DNA from: Aquanectria penicillioides
Taxonomy: Eukaryota > Ascomycota > Sordariomycetes > Hypocreales > Nectriaceae
Reading direction: 5' to 3'
DNA: 64,000 bases
Assembly (NCBI GenBank): GCA_003415625.1
Contig: PYIU01000008.1
Location: 1,922,001 to 1,986,000 of the forward strand
Positions 34,845 to 47,300 of this stretch are shown here, one piece after another. Position 1 is the stretch's first letter, and the number at the start of each line of letters is the position of its first letter. Made by a program: the position numbers and the translations under genes. The notes beneath the pieces were generated by a model. That model did not search any database and had not been told where the DNA came from. It was given only the letters and a program-made list of their open reading frames with translations.

Positions 34845-35741
34845 TTATAGAGACCCAAAGATGCTGGACAAGGCATCGCCCATTTTCCTTTTGTTTTTTG
34901 TTTTTTTTACCCTCTCTTTGTGATTCCTGGGTGTGTCCTTGATGGCATCTTTTGAGGAGCCCTGGGCAAGTATATTCGCCTCTACATTCGTAGAACACAT
35001 TTCTTGAACACTCAGTCCATCTGGGCTTCGACTTGCCGGTTTAAGGAGGATCGCATCATCACGAGAGATAGCAATTCCTCTGTCAACGTTATGATTGGAA
35101 TGTACCAACTCTAAAGCTAAGGAATTTGAACCTTGCACAGACGTCGACACAATGGTCGGGGTTAGGGTGGTGCCGGGAGGAGTGGAATCGGCTTTGGGGG
35201 CGGCGTGGTCGGAGGAGACCAAGTCGGATAGGAGATGGTTGACCCGCGCGAGCACGGCGAGAAGCATGAGGCCCAAGGGCGCGTGCTGGTTATCAGCAGC
35301 AAGTTGGGTAAAAGCACTGTGGATTCATCGGCGTCAATGTTCATCTCGCACTAATTATATAGCAACGACTTACACATAGGTCCGAGGAAGGATAGAACTA
35401 GCTATCCACTTAGCATGAATAACGGCAGCAGGAACATCGTCGGATCGGCGCGTAGGACGGAGCAGGGACGCTGCGAGTGATCGAGATGCGCGACGCAAAA
35501 TGGAGAAGGCGCGCCACCAGTGGGAGGAGTGGTGCTGATTCCTGTGGCGGTGGGCGACAGCCTGGAGGATGGAGAGAACGGGAGAGAGGGAGGCGTGTGT
35601 TTTGAACAGAGCTTCTGCCGAGGGAAGTGGAAAGGGCACTGCGGATGATGCGCGGGCGTAGGAGGCTCTGGTAGATGAGGTGGAGGAGTCGGTAGTTGGT
35701 TGTTGGAGCCTATGGAGTTTGAGGTTGGATTTGGGCTTCAT
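34845..35741 (-). CDS. RMP1: RNase MRP protein subunit Rmp1
   Basis: Subunit specific to the RNase MRP particle, which processes pre-rRNA and some mRNAs in the nucleolus. Two exons, 35741-35374 and 35316-34845 (57-nt intron GTAAGT...CACAG), give 840 nt, 279 residues. The signature is seen across the splice site: AVAHRHRNQHHSSHWWRAFS and LRRASRSLAAS in exon 1, then AFTQLAADNQHAPLGLMLLA in exon 2. The C-terminal part (Ser-rich, ending in a Lys-rich segment KERVKKTKNKRKMG) is poorly conserved. Recognition rests on the HRHRNQH..WW and ADNQ.APLGL blocks, which are typical of the family. Confidence 0.87.
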
Positions 35742-37991
35742 GGCCGGCGATGGTTGCGCATTAGCCCGGGACGTTGAGCTAATTGCGGGGCTGGCACCCG
35801 GTTATGGGTCGGGTGATGGCTCGATAATATAAGGTGGGGGCGCTTTGTGTGCGCGATGCATGCGAATGTGGTGTGAAAGCGTTGCAAATTGGAGCAGAGT
35901 GTAGTAATTATGCTCGTGATGGTGTGGTGGTGAAGCCAGTGACTTGCATGAACTTTTTACGGATTGGTGCGACAAGATAATGTACGATAAGATAAGGATC
36001 TGTTCCGTCAGGATTGGGATTGGATTGCGGGTTGTGTGGGACTAGTGTTAGACACATAGCACCGGAGTTGTGGCAAGGTGAAACCCCTCTGAAAACTCTT
36101 TTCATCAGGCAAACGCGCATTGAGTTAGATTGCTTATCGTTGGCCTACCGGTACCTTGTCAAATTCACATGACATTGTTGGTAGTCTGCCTATTATTCTA
36201 ACGGCAAGGTCAGCCACGACCTCCCCTCACTCTCTCTCACTTTCCGTCTTTTAGGATTCCCAAGAGAGCCATCATCCAAATGCGTCCTTGCGCGTCGCCA
36301 TGGGCAATTCATTACCTAAGAGTCCATGGGCCTTGCGGGCCCTTGCGGCTCATTGACGCCCGCCGTGAGACCCGCCTCTTGTTCCCTGCGTCTCATAATG
36401 AATCTCAATACCCTAGTCGGACTAAGTCGGACTATGGGTGGCCTCCCCACCGCCATCAAACCCAGCCCTGCTTCCAACTCAAGAGCTGTCCTAAAACCTG
36501 ATGGAGCTCGTGAGGACCAACTGCTCAAATCGACGAGATGCGCCGGTTGAGCATGGGAGGCCCCAACAAGCAACCTGCTTCAAGGGCAAATGACATGCGA
36601 TACATACATACTCCATGCGCCACACGAATTCGGGGCGTCTTTATTTCATGGCAGACACCAAGAGCACTCCTCACTTTAGCTCTCCATAGAAACACACGGC
36701 TCGCACATTGCACACAGCAAAGGTGTAAAGAACACACAAAATGACCTTCCCGACTACACCTACCTAGTCAAAGGACATCCCCATACCTAATCTAATCACG
36801 CGTCTCTCGTTGGATGTGTGATAGGCTCTTGTCTCCCCCGCGGTTCACGCACCAACGGGCAAACTAACGCAGACTGGGAGGGGGGCTCCTAGCGAACTGC
36901 CCCCCCATCCACCCCTTGTGGTAATATTTCGTCTATCTATGAAGAACAAATTCATCCATCGTACAGGCACTACGTAGCAAAGCCGTACCGTCCCGCCATT
37001 ATCAGTGTGCGGAGTACAATCCTTGGCGGGTCACCATGCCACCTCTGAGATGATGTCGGATTGCCATATCAACCTGCATACTTGGTTGCCCCATCTCACG
37101 TCCTGGGCCATTCCATCAATCCACTTTGGCAGCGACTTGCGGGCGATTGGGGACGGAGAACCACCACCACTACATTACACTACGTTGTGCAAGCAGCGCC
37201 GACTCTCAGACTACGCAACGGGGGCTTGACCTCAACGGGTTGCAGTGCAGCCTCCTAGCCCGCAAAACGCCCCATCCCCATCTTATCCTCTGCGGATCCT
37301 TCCCCCTAACTGGTCCCAAGTACCTGATATCTATCTGACCGAGTCCCCATCGATCCCTCGCAGCTTTGCGATAAGCGTCATATCGTTCCGTCAAAAGTCT
37401 GGTCTCAGCCCGCCCGCTACGCCAGAGGTAGCAGGGGCGCGTGACTTGATCTCTTGACGGTTTCCTGTGCCAGCTACATCTTTGCCGGTCTTCATACTTC
37501 CGTTGGCTTTCATTTCAAGCCAACCTGAGCTTTTGACGGTTGTCCTTTTGTTCCTTGTACTTTTCCTTCGTTCTCGAAGGTTGAAGACACCAACGTGATT
37601 CCAGCCTCCTCCAATCGCCGACTTCCACCATCGCGACAAACCCTCTCTCTATACCTACCTTCTCCCTTGATCCCTTCGCCCCTTCATCCTCCTCCTACCC
37701 CTTCCAACTCTTTTTCTCGTTCTCAGAACACATCTTTTAACTGCTTTCTCATCTCGCTTCCCATCGGCTTTTGAATTCTGCATTTCACACCTTTTTGCGT
37801 GCCCGTGCTTCGTTTGCCACCCCGCTACCACTTTCGCCTCGTCGGAGCGGGGGACATAGATTTGGCAGCTGACCGACAGGTCAATTATCGCAAACAGCCA
37901 GGGCTTGGGGGGAGAAAAACCGTGTTCAGTCAAGCCTTCAGAAGCAACCGGCAAAAAGTGAATCGCCTGTAGTCAACAAAGACGCTGGACA
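35742..37991. promoter_or_regulatory. Divergent spacer RMP1 / amino-acid transporter gene
   Basis: 2.25 kb between divergent starts. The last 500 bp are CT-rich, as expected for a long 5' UTR of the plus-strand gene. I see no coding region. Confidence 0.45.
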
Positions 37992-40306
37992 ATGTCCCCA
38001 GCCATGCGAAACCCGACCAATTGGGACGAGTACGATGGCAGACCTGCCTCTACCGGCAGCGCCACCTCGAGCGCTCTTGCCGAGGAGCAAGCGATAATAG
38101 ACGATGATGGCAATGGCGATATCGATGCTACCAATGAAGTTGGCGCATTTGTAAATCGAAGACGGTACGTTTCCCTCCATGTATGAATTGTTCATCTTCA
38201 GGTCTCAGCTGGCTGACTCGTACTGGACAATGTTTCAGATCATCCGTCACAAACCATCTTGCTGCCATCGCCGACATCGGTGGTGTGAATAGCTTCAGGT
38301 CCTTTGCTCGCAGCTGGCAACGAGCCGCTGGCTTCCCCGAGGTCATCCCCCGCCGTCCCAGCTTCGTCCTAGCTTCAGACCAAGGTGCCGATAGCCTCGA
38401 ATATTCTCGCAGCCAAGTCGATTCTGCTTCGTCGCATCCACGAACGAGCTTGTTAAGGCAACATCTAGAGGCTTCGAGTCGTGATGAAGCCAGCACAAGC
38501 TACAGGTCAGACCCGGCCGTCACTAGGGATAGCTTCCGCGACCGCGAGAGTAAACCTTTGCTCGACCCCGAGATGGCTGGCGCCTTGCCGACTGGGTCTC
38601 CATCCAGTCGATCCAGCATCTTCGCCGTCCCACCCCATCTTGCGACACCATCTATTATCGGAAGCTATGGTTCTCACTACGGTACCATTGATGGCACGGT
38701 GAGGCATCGCGTGTCAATTGGACAGATCTCGGGCTGGGGAGACGATGAAGTGGACGATGGCGAGGGCGCAGCACATGGGGAGCACCAACCCATTCTCGTC
38801 AAGGAGGTGAAGCAGGGCGACAAGGTGGTGTTGGCCATCGAGGGCCAGAGTACGCTCCCACAGTCCGTTTTCAACTCCATCAATGCCATCATTGGTGTCG
38901 GTCTCCTAAGCTTGCCCCTCGCATTCCGCATGGCAGGATGGATCCCGGGCCTGACCATCTTGACCCTCACAGCCGCCGTCACCTCTCATACTGGCAATCT
39001 ACTGGCCAAGTGCATGGACTATGACCCTTCTCTCATCACATATTCGGACTTGGCGTACGTCTCGTTTGGCACTCGTGCTCGGGTCATCGTGTCGGCTCTC
39101 TTCACACTCGAACTTATCAGCGCAAACGTCGCCCTGGTCATCTTATTCGCCGATTCACTGAACTTGCTGCTCCCAGGTTTCGCGACTGTGAATATATGGA
39201 AGTGTTTTGCGGGCGGTTTGGTTCTGATGCTCAACGCCATGCCATTGCGATTGTTGAGTTACACGAGTGTCGTCGGAATCTTTTCCACTTTCTGCAGTAC
39301 GTATTTTCTCGCCCTAAATTGATACTACTATTGTATGCGTATACTTTTATGTATACGTATGTACATGTATATGCTCGAAGGCGGTTGTTCGTGATGTACT
39401 GACTAGCTCCTAGTCGTTTGCATCGTTATCATGGACGGCTTGATCAAACCAGAGACCCCAGGGTCGCTACGAGAGCCGGCAACGACATATTTGTTACCCG
39501 AAAACTGGCTCGCTCTTCCACTTGCATATGGACTTCTTGCCAGTCCCTGGGGCGCACATTCTGTCTTCCCTTCGGTATGACTATTCTTGCTGAGACCTTG
39601 GAGTCAGTTGACTAACATTCTAGCAGATCTACCGTGATATGCGTCATCCTTACAAATGGAAGAAAGCCATCAACGTTACGTTTTCATTTACTGTGAGTTT
39701 CCTATCAACACGGCAGCCATTGGGGTACTCGATTAACACCAGCAATCATCAGTACGTTCTTGATACTTGCCTGGCCGTCATTGGTGTGCTCATGTTTGGT
39801 GATGGAATCCGGGAGGCCATCACGTCCAACATTCTCAAGACGTCCGGATACCCTGAAGGCTTGACTATCCTTATGTGCATTTTCATTGCCATCATCCCCT
39901 GACCAAGATTCCCCTCAACTCTCGACCGATCATCACGACTTTAGATGTCATCTGTGGAGTCCATCAAGAGCATCATCATCACCACCACGGCCAATCTTCA
40001 ACCGGAAGCTCTTCTCTGGCAACACGAGTTGTTCGTGTTCTTATCCGCATCTTTGTGGCAGTCTTACTTCTCTGCATCTCTATTGCTTTCCCAGCGTTCG
40101 ATTCGGTATGCGCATTCTTGGGGGCGGCGCTGTGCACTCTCATCTCTATCATACTGCCTATTTCATTCCATCTCAAGTTATTCTGGCGGGATATTCCAGT
40201 CAAGGAGCGTCTAGTGTCGTGGGTCTTACTTGTTGTATTTGGCATCATGGGGACTTTTGGAACCATTTGGACGTTTTTGCCAAAGCACCTCATTGGTGCT
40301 GATTGA
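37992..40306 (+). CDS. Vacuolar amino-acid transporter, Avt1-like; one frameshift
   Basis: Amino acid/auxin permease family (Aa_trans), probably in the vacuolar membrane. Exons: 37992-38164, 38239-39296, 39414-39574, 39627-39692 and 39753-40306. The long soluble N-terminus (about 285 residues) carries many Ser/Arg pairs. The transporter core begins QSVFNSINAIIGVGLLSLPL and continues with about ten hydrophobic spans (for example VIVSALFTLELISANVALVI). A cytosolic or lumenal loop has an uninterrupted His run (EHHHHHHGQ, 39969-39992). After IFIAIIP the frame breaks at the C run 39896-39899, one base short; LTKIPLNSRPIITTLD follows in the next frame. I take this as a sequence error. The N-terminal extension and fold fit Avt1; the substrate is not visible. 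Confidence 0.9.
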
Positions 40307-40375
40307 GAGATAATGTCGGCCAAAATCCGACGTGGTCTTCCCTCTCGTTCTGGTTTGGGAGGTGGAGGTTTTTTT

Positions 40376-40387
40376 GGGGGGGGGGGG
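40376..40387. repeat. Poly-G run (12 nt)
   Basis: Seven T, then twelve G, then six T, 70 bp after the transporter stop codon. Run lengths in this sequence may not be exact. Confidence 0.7.
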
Positions 40388-41205
40388 TTTTTTCTTGATT
40401 TTGTTGTTTTATCGCTGTTCGGTTTGCTTAGCATAGATGGGTGCATGTGCTTTTTGCATGGATACGGGAGTTCGTTGGCTGTGACATTGCTTTTGGGTCA
40501 GTCAATTTGCTAGCTTGGTTGTGGGAAACACAAACTGCTGTTGATTGGCTCATGGTGAAGTTTCCCGGGAGTATGAGGATCATGTGACAGTTGCCGCGGT
40601 GAGAATTCAGACGGATGCACTGGGGATACGCTGTGTACTGGTAACAGACACGACGAGCACGAGTATTTGCCAGGTCAGGTACGGGTAGAGAGGTACAGGT
40701 ACGAGACAAAGGGAAAGGGTGAGTTGTTGAGAAGGCGATGAAGCGCAACAGTACCTGGAAGCTACTAGATGGCAGGTATTGCCAATCAGTCAATCATTGC
40801 CCGAGGTTGGTGGTCCTGATATAACTGCTCGATTGCGACTCACGAGGTGGTGTCTGTGTTGCCACATCAACCTATCGGCTCGTTATCCTGGGCCTTCGCC
40901 ACGGGCGTCGAACGGCTCATGCAGTGCGACGGTGTTGTCATCCTGGTGCAAACGGTCCCAGTCTCAAAGGACCCCCCGCTCGTCAGCCCGGTCCAACCCA
41001 CCGTTATTCTAACCATGCTCTATAGAGACTCCCATTGGAATCGTGCAGAAATGCACTGGCTTGACCGCCCTGTAACCTCAAGAGGGAGGCACATGGATGA
41101 AGCGTGTGTGTGCTGCATCTCCGCCTTTGGATGGTCGTCCGAAAAGACGCGGAGGTTGACACGGAGGCAGAGGATGGGATGGGCATTGAGGGGGGCCGCG
41201 GGGAG

Positions 41206-41244
41206 GTATGTCTCTAGGTAGGTATCTACCTCCCTATCTACCTA
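41206..41244. repeat. TAGGTA/TACCTA-type simple motif cluster
   Basis: CTAGGTAGGTATCTACC followed by a run of CTAT/CTAC tetramers, imperfectly palindromic. Confidence 0.5.
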
Positions 41245-42486
41245 TGTCATGTACCGTGTCAGTACGTTATGCCCATATGCAAGATATCGGTACTGTGCGG
41301 GAGTTGTCGTGTGTTGCTTCCCTCTGCTTCTTGCCTACCCTGGAGCCATCCCCTATCCCTATGCCCTTGTTTTCACTCCACCCACCAGTCCAAGTCCAAA
41401 TCCAAGCCAGAAACTAGTTTATGGGGGCAAGAGGGTGCGAGAAGTGAGCTCCTGTGGAGTAGATACGTATTGGTCATATAATAAAAACAAAAGCCACGCT
41501 CTATCCGTTTAGTTATAATTGATCAACCTTTGTTTGACCTTCTGATCCCCCAAGGCCACCGGCTCTCGCAACCACGCCATTTCTATGCATCATGTTCACT
41601 ACCGTGCATAACGCCATGCCATCTTATGTTTAAAAAGCAAGTAAAACACCTCCGCGGTACCTACACTGATTGATTGATCGCAACGCCTTGTATTCGTACC
41701 CTACCGTGCCTGCACGCTGCACGCTGCACGCTGGCTGCATGGTGCGCGCGACTCCGGACACGCTCTAACAATTACCATCGTCCCACAACGCCCGCTCTGT
41801 CCCCCCCCCCCGAGACTTTCTGACTGCTTGTTATCTAGAGAGCGCACAGAGAGGCGAGGCTTATGGGCATGGGGGCCGCATTTGACTCTGCGGTAGAACC
41901 GCAGTATCACGCAATCGTCCAAAGCTAGCCAGGCCTTCACGTCAAGATCTGCAGTCGAGCTTAGCTTCATGGGTGATAGGGCACTTGGTGGTCCGTTATA
42001 CCCTATTTCTCATGCCTCTCGGTTGACACTGTAGTGGATGCGGTGCAGCTTTGATTGTGTATCTATTTGTAGTGGTGGTCCTCGCATTGTAGCTGTGCTC
42101 AAACAAAAGAAATGGCTGTCAAATACACCATACATGCACATCACCGGCAACCGCGCGTATACACACTACATGCACCTACCGTACGTCGCCAAGATCAGAT
42201 CCTCCATTGCTCATGGTGACCATTGTCCTTGTCTGCAGGCGTGTTTGGTGGAAGTACTGTTCCCTCACACGGCAACACTCTGGGTAATTTTGTTAGTTCA
42301 CACTACAGGCAGGAGCACCGACTATGTAGCAAACGAGGTTTGAGTGGGTAACTTCTGGTATTTTTGGCCATTATTTCTAAATATCTAATACACAGAAAGC
42401 GAGTTGAGGTTCTGACTTCCCCTCACTTGGAGGGGAAACATGGACCTCGACCAAGATTGAAAGCTGGAAACGAGACTCTGTCCCGT

Positions 42487-44382
42487 TCACCACCCTCCAA
42501 CCCACTCAACGTCACCGAGATCGGTGCGTCTGTCGCGACGCCAGTTCCAATCTCTACCCTTGTTCCAGGGGCATTCCTTGACTCGTTCTTGATGATGATG
42601 GTGTTGTTTGTTGTTGTTGTTGTTGTTGTTGTTGTTATTGATCCCAAGTTTGTTATGATAATTAGAATGATCCCAAACGCCCGCTTCATAAGATTTGTAT
42701 CCAAAACCAAAATGTCGTCGCGGCTTCGAGTCCAGCGACTTAAAAGAATCCAAAGTAATTGTATTTTGGCCTCGACGTCGCTCGCCCAGTGCCGCCCACT
42801 TATCCAACGGGCTTCGCTTAGGAGGGGGCGAATACCGTGGGGTGAGAGTCACATGAGTCTTCGACGCCGGGGCCTCGTGGAAGAAGAACCCATCGGCAAC
42901 AAGATCGTCATCAATGTCGCCCCTGATGTCATGAGCATGCGAAACCGGCTCCGGCTCCGGCTCCGCCTTCATAACCTTCTTGACCTCCTCCTTGCTCTCT
43001 TGGCTCCAAGTTCGAGAATTGAGCTCCTTGAGAGTTTGCGTCTGCTTCTCTTGCTCCTCCTCTTCCTCGTCTTCGTCCCACATGTCGCTCCAGCTCTTGG
43101 ATACAACATCCTTGCGACGACCGAACACAGTCGACATCGACAGCGTCATGGATTTGGCCATTGTGATGGGAAGAGAACCAGCCGTTGGTGACACCCTCGG
43201 TCGAACCGAGTTGATGGCAAGAGACTTCATAGATAGTCCAATGTGCGAATCGGCCATCGAAGACATAGGCGTCCGAGCTGCGGCAGAGCACCAATCGGTG
43301 GTGGTGGCCTCAGACCTGGGGAACAATTCTTCCGTGTAGCTCTCATCGTCGGGGATCACACTGAGCTGACGACCATGATGAGGACCAGATTGCAAATGTT
43401 TGGCCCAGGGGAAAGCACCGATCTCGACCTGAGGGGATTGGATCGATGGGGTGCGAAGGGGCTCGCGATTCGCGGTTGCAACCGTGGCCTTTTCGGCACC
43501 ACAGAAGTCATCGAATATTTCATCTTGAGAAGTGAAACTAACGACTCGCAGGAGGGCGTCACGAGCACCAACAAGGGAGCGCCGCTTGGGGTCAAGGTTC
43601 ATGCACTGGACGATCACCTCATACGTGTCCTGGGACATCGAGGGAAACACATCGAACAGAGACTGCTTGTCCCGAGAGTAGTCGAGAAAGAGGGGGTCTG
43701 CCTCAGTTGGAGTTGTGAATGGGTTGCGAGAGAAAAGAATGTTGAGGAGACAGATGCCGATGGCCCAGATATCCGCCTCAGCAGGAGCGTATCCCGCGCC
43801 AGCAGAGTCAAATTGCTCAGGAGCCATGTATCGGTCGCTGCCCACAGTCATCTCGTAAGACCACTTGTCGGTAGTTGCCAGGCCAAAGTCGCCGAGTTTC
43901 ATGGCACCATCCTGGGTTAGGAAAATGTTTTCCGGCTTGATGTCACGATGGTACACACCCTTGGCATGAATGTACTCAACAGCATTCACAAGTTCAATCA
44001 TGAATTGACGAACGTGCTCCGTTTCCAACGGACCGTGATCATTGCGGATAGCCTCATACAGATCTCCCTGGCCGCAGTACTCGAGCACCAAGTAGATGTG
44101 GGACTCGGTCTCGAAGGAATCGAGAAGGTTGACGATGTTGCGATGAGACCCGAGACGGCTATGCAGAACAAGTTCTTCCGATTTCTCGTCAACTGCGAAG
44201 TCGATATCGGCATCGGAGGCGGCAGACCGCTTGGTTAGACACTTGATAGCAACAGTCTCATTGGTCACGAGATCTTGAGCCATGAAAACCATGCCGAAAG
44301 AGCCATGATTGAGTGGAGAGATTGTCTGGTAGCGCCCACCAAGGAGAACACCACCTGCGAACTTGCTCTTGAGGCATTCCAT
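42487..44382 (-). CDS. Serine/threonine protein kinase, Ksp1/Ran1 type
   Basis: 631 residues, no intron. The kinase domain covers about residues 18-310: glycine loop NHGSFGMV (first Gly replaced by Asn, as is usual in this family), VAIK lysine at 47, HRDIKPEN catalytic loop, DFGLA and APEQ. All residues needed for catalysis are present. The rest is low complexity: acidic EDEEEEEQEKQ, then a poly-Asn/His stretch (NNNNNNNNNNNKQHHHHQE) coded by an (AAC)n tract at about 42603-42640. Ksp1 of yeast acts downstream of PKA/TOR signalling on autophagy and filamentous growth, and Ran1/Pat1 of fission yeast blocks meiosis; the role here is inferred. About 6.6 kb upstream is gene-free. Confidence 0.9.
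   Translation of the reverse strand: MECLKSKFAGGVLLGGRYQTISPLNHGSFGMVFMAQDLVTNETVAIKCLTKRSAASDADIDFAVDEKSEELVLHSRLGSHRNIVNLLDSFETESHIYLVLEYCGQGDLYEAIRNDHGPLETEHVRQFMIELVNAVEYIHAKGVYHRDIKPENIFLTQDGAMKLGDFGLATTDKWSYEMTVGSDRYMAPEQFDSAGAGYAPAEADIWAIGICLLNILFSRNPFTTPTEADPLFLDYSRDKQSLFDVFPSMSQDTYEVIVQCMNLDPKRRSLVGARDALLRVVSFTSQDEIFDDFCGAEKATVATANREPLRTPSIQSPQVEIGAFPWAKHLQSGPHHGRQLSVIPDDESYTEELFPRSEATTTDWCSAAARTPMSSMADSHIGLSMKSLAINSVRPRVSPTAGSLPITMAKSMTLSMSTVFGRRKDVVSKSWSDMWDEDEEEEEQEKQTQTLKELNSRTWSQESKEEVKKVMKAEPEPEPVSHAHDIRGDIDDDLVADGFFFHEAPASKTHVTLTPRYSPPPKRSPLDKWAALGERRRGQNTITLDSFKSLDSKPRRHFGFGYKSYEAGVWDHSNYHNKLGINNNNNNNNNNKQHHHHQERVKECPWNKGRDWNWRRDRRTDLGDVEWVGGW
42603..42640. repeat. (GTT)n microsatellite inside the kinase gene
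   Basis: Tandem GTT on the plus strand, read as AAC (Asn) codons in the kinase C-terminus. Confidence 0.85.
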
Positions 44383-47300
44383 GATACTCAGGCGATGAAG
44401 AGATGGAGGAAAGATAAAGAAAAAGAAAATAAGTAGTCGTACAGATGATGTTTTTGAGAGTTGTTGCTGTTGTCGATTGAAGGTTCAAGAGACGAAAATC
44501 AAGAAGTAGAATGTTCGTTGTGAATTTAGACTCAGAGGGTGGTGTGTATACAGGTGAGATTGTCGGTTGAGAAACCTGAGATGCTGTGGATGATATTCAG
44601 GACAATTGTCGAATGTACAGGTGGTCGTAGTGGGGACTAAAGAATCAAGTAGGCGTCAAGTGGTTGAAGGTTGATGATAGTCGTAGCGGAATCAGAGGCT
44701 CATTTGAAGGTATGCGAATCGGCTCAACAAAAGGAATGCGAATTATTGGAGGGTCGTGACGGCGAGGTTCCAAGACCTGAACGGCCGAAGGTAGAGACAA
44801 TGAAAGAAATTCGTTATGAGGACATGGGAGCGTTTTTTTTTTGATAGATTCGATGAAAGAATGACTCTGACAAGTGGAGTTGTTGTGGATGGCCAAGGAC
44901 GGAGACGACCAGAAGGTTCAGTGATTCCGTTGCGTGTCGGTTGCGAGTAGGAAGGAAGGGCAAGGGACCGGATTCGACGATGTCGATGAGTCGACGTGTC
45001 GGACCAGTCAAGCTGGCACCGGGGGGGGAGGGGAGAGGATCTCGCCGGAGGACTCGTTGACGGTCAGCCGGGGCGGTTGAGTCACGGGGACCGTGCTGGC
45101 CCAAGAGCGATAATCGGAGACGCTGAGCTGACGATGCCAAGAGGGTAATCCCAAACGATCAATGCAAAATCGACGCTTCGTAGTGTGCTCGACTGGAGAA
45201 ATGGGACTTTGCGATAGCCGTGACCGGCAATGAGCGTGAATGGGTTGATGCAAGTCTAGAGGTAGCGTTCAAATGCGAGGCAACAATTAAATCGGCACGT
45301 AACGCGGAGCTGAAGAGACTTGGGGCAAGATGAGGGTTCCAGGCAGCAGCAAGTCAAGGACACTTCTTCTTCTCGATAGATTCGCGAGGGCTGTTATGCT
45401 TGTGGATGAGGGTGTTGAGTCACAACAGTTGCGATGGCTTGCTTGGTGTGGGTAGCGAGTCGGGGCGGTAGTGGCGAGAATTGGCGAGGATCCGAGAAGC
45501 ATACGATTTGACAAAGTGAGATAGTTGGAGGTGAGTGGCAAGCTCGAGAAGAAAGAAGGTCTTTGATGATGCGGAAGCGTGCAAAAGGTGGGAAAGAAGG
45601 ATGGCGAGATGGAAGGGAGATGTAATAAAGGGCAAGTAAGGAGAGAATACGGGAGGGAATGGCGGTGATGGAGGTGGAGGATGGGGATGGAACGGAGTGG
45701 AGGGAGATGGATGGACATAGACTGGGATGGATTGGCTTGGATTTGGCATTGGATTAGGGATTAGGGGGAGTGTGGAAGGAAGGGGGGGGGGGGGTGAAGG
45801 TTACGAAGCGATGAGAAACGGAGGGGTATTGGCAGTCTGGAGGTGGGTAAGGGTGGTGGATGAGGGAAAGCGCAACCCACCGGCCATGCGCCATGCAGCC
45901 ATGCACAGTCTGTTCAAGGCAAGAGCGAGTGAGCTCGCTCTCTTACGCAATAACAAGGGTAAGTTAGGGAAGGTTGTGAGGGAACGGAGGGGGTCGGGGT
46001 GCTGGGGTGGCAGGCTACGACCAGCGACCGACAGCTAGCCGGGTTGCAGGAGACAGAGAAGCAAAGGGTGGCAGGGACAAAGAAGGAAGACAAGCGTCAG
46101 GTACGGGTACTTCAGGTACAATAGGTACCGCTGTATGCAATGAGTCCTGTACCTGAAAGACTGTGCTCAGTACCTGCCTACGTCGCCCGTTTGTTGAACT
46201 GGGACCGCCAAATTCTTCATGCTGCATTTAGGCAGACTCCCCCTCTTCCAAACATTAGTCAAGATTCACTCCATAACGGCAGAACACAAACCAACTTGTC
46301 TTTCGCAATACAACATTTTAGAGACCCTGTCATCACTCAGGCAGAACCAATAGACCTAGTTGGTTAGCACTCGACAAGTGACCCCAGACTCAAACATCAA
46401 GGTGTGGTTTGGGGAAAAGATGAGGGATGAGGTATGGGGCCAAGAAACAGAGACAGGACAGTCCGGATGGCGCTACTGTGGGACGATGCCACTCTGGAGC
46501 TAGAGGATTGCCGAACAGGCATGAAGAACAGCGGCCAGGGTGTGTGTGGCCTCGCTGCTCAGTGGTCAGCAACCAAAAGACAGGCCAGCGATGATAAACA
46601 CGACGTCTCAGGCATCCCAAAAGTCTCAGTCATCTGGGGCGGCGTCGGCGGCAGTAGCAGCACTGTGGCATCAACGCGGACAGGGCGGCGTCTCAGTGGC
46701 CGGGACTTTGGGTGGTGGACGTTGGACGGTGAGTGGCTAATGGTCAACAGGGAGCATGGCGAGCCCTGGGCACTGTGAAAGTGTGAGGGTGGGTAGTGCG
46801 AGGAAAGGAATGGCGGCGCTGGGTTGGGTGACGTGACGTACTACTTACAGTGTGCTCGTACTGTGCCAGTGGAGGCTTGGTGTTATGGGAAATGGGTGTG
46901 AGCAATCTATCTCGGGCAAGATGGTTCAAGACTCCCCAATGTCTTTGGTTGACGCCAAACATCCTCTTCTGGCGCCAACGGAGTCAGGAACCCTTTGGGC
47001 ACAGATACGTGGTACGTGGCCACTGAGCAGACGCTCGGCGGGGATTCGAGTACCTTCTAACGATACCGTGCTGACGAAACTGCGCCAGCATGCTTCATTT
47101 CGGTGGTCGGGTGGGAAATGAGAAGTTGCCAACGTGACCAAGCTGTGCGGGGCTGGTCAGAGGCACGGCCCAGCTAGCCTTGACGCAGTATAGCTCGCCC
47201 TTGGACGCGAGACGGGACGGCCTGGTAAAGGAGTGACCAGTGCTTGGGGCTGGAAGGGAGTTATGATAGCGGACACACCGCCCCGGTACGCACACCTTAG

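Larger units (their letters stand above)
40307..42486. other. Spacer between transporter and kinase genes
   Basis: 2.2 kb between convergent stops. It contains a 12-G run in the transporter 3' UTR (40376-40387), TAGGTA-type motifs at 41206-41244 and a short (CTGCACG)n tract at 41708-41732. I see no coding region. Confidence 0.45.
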
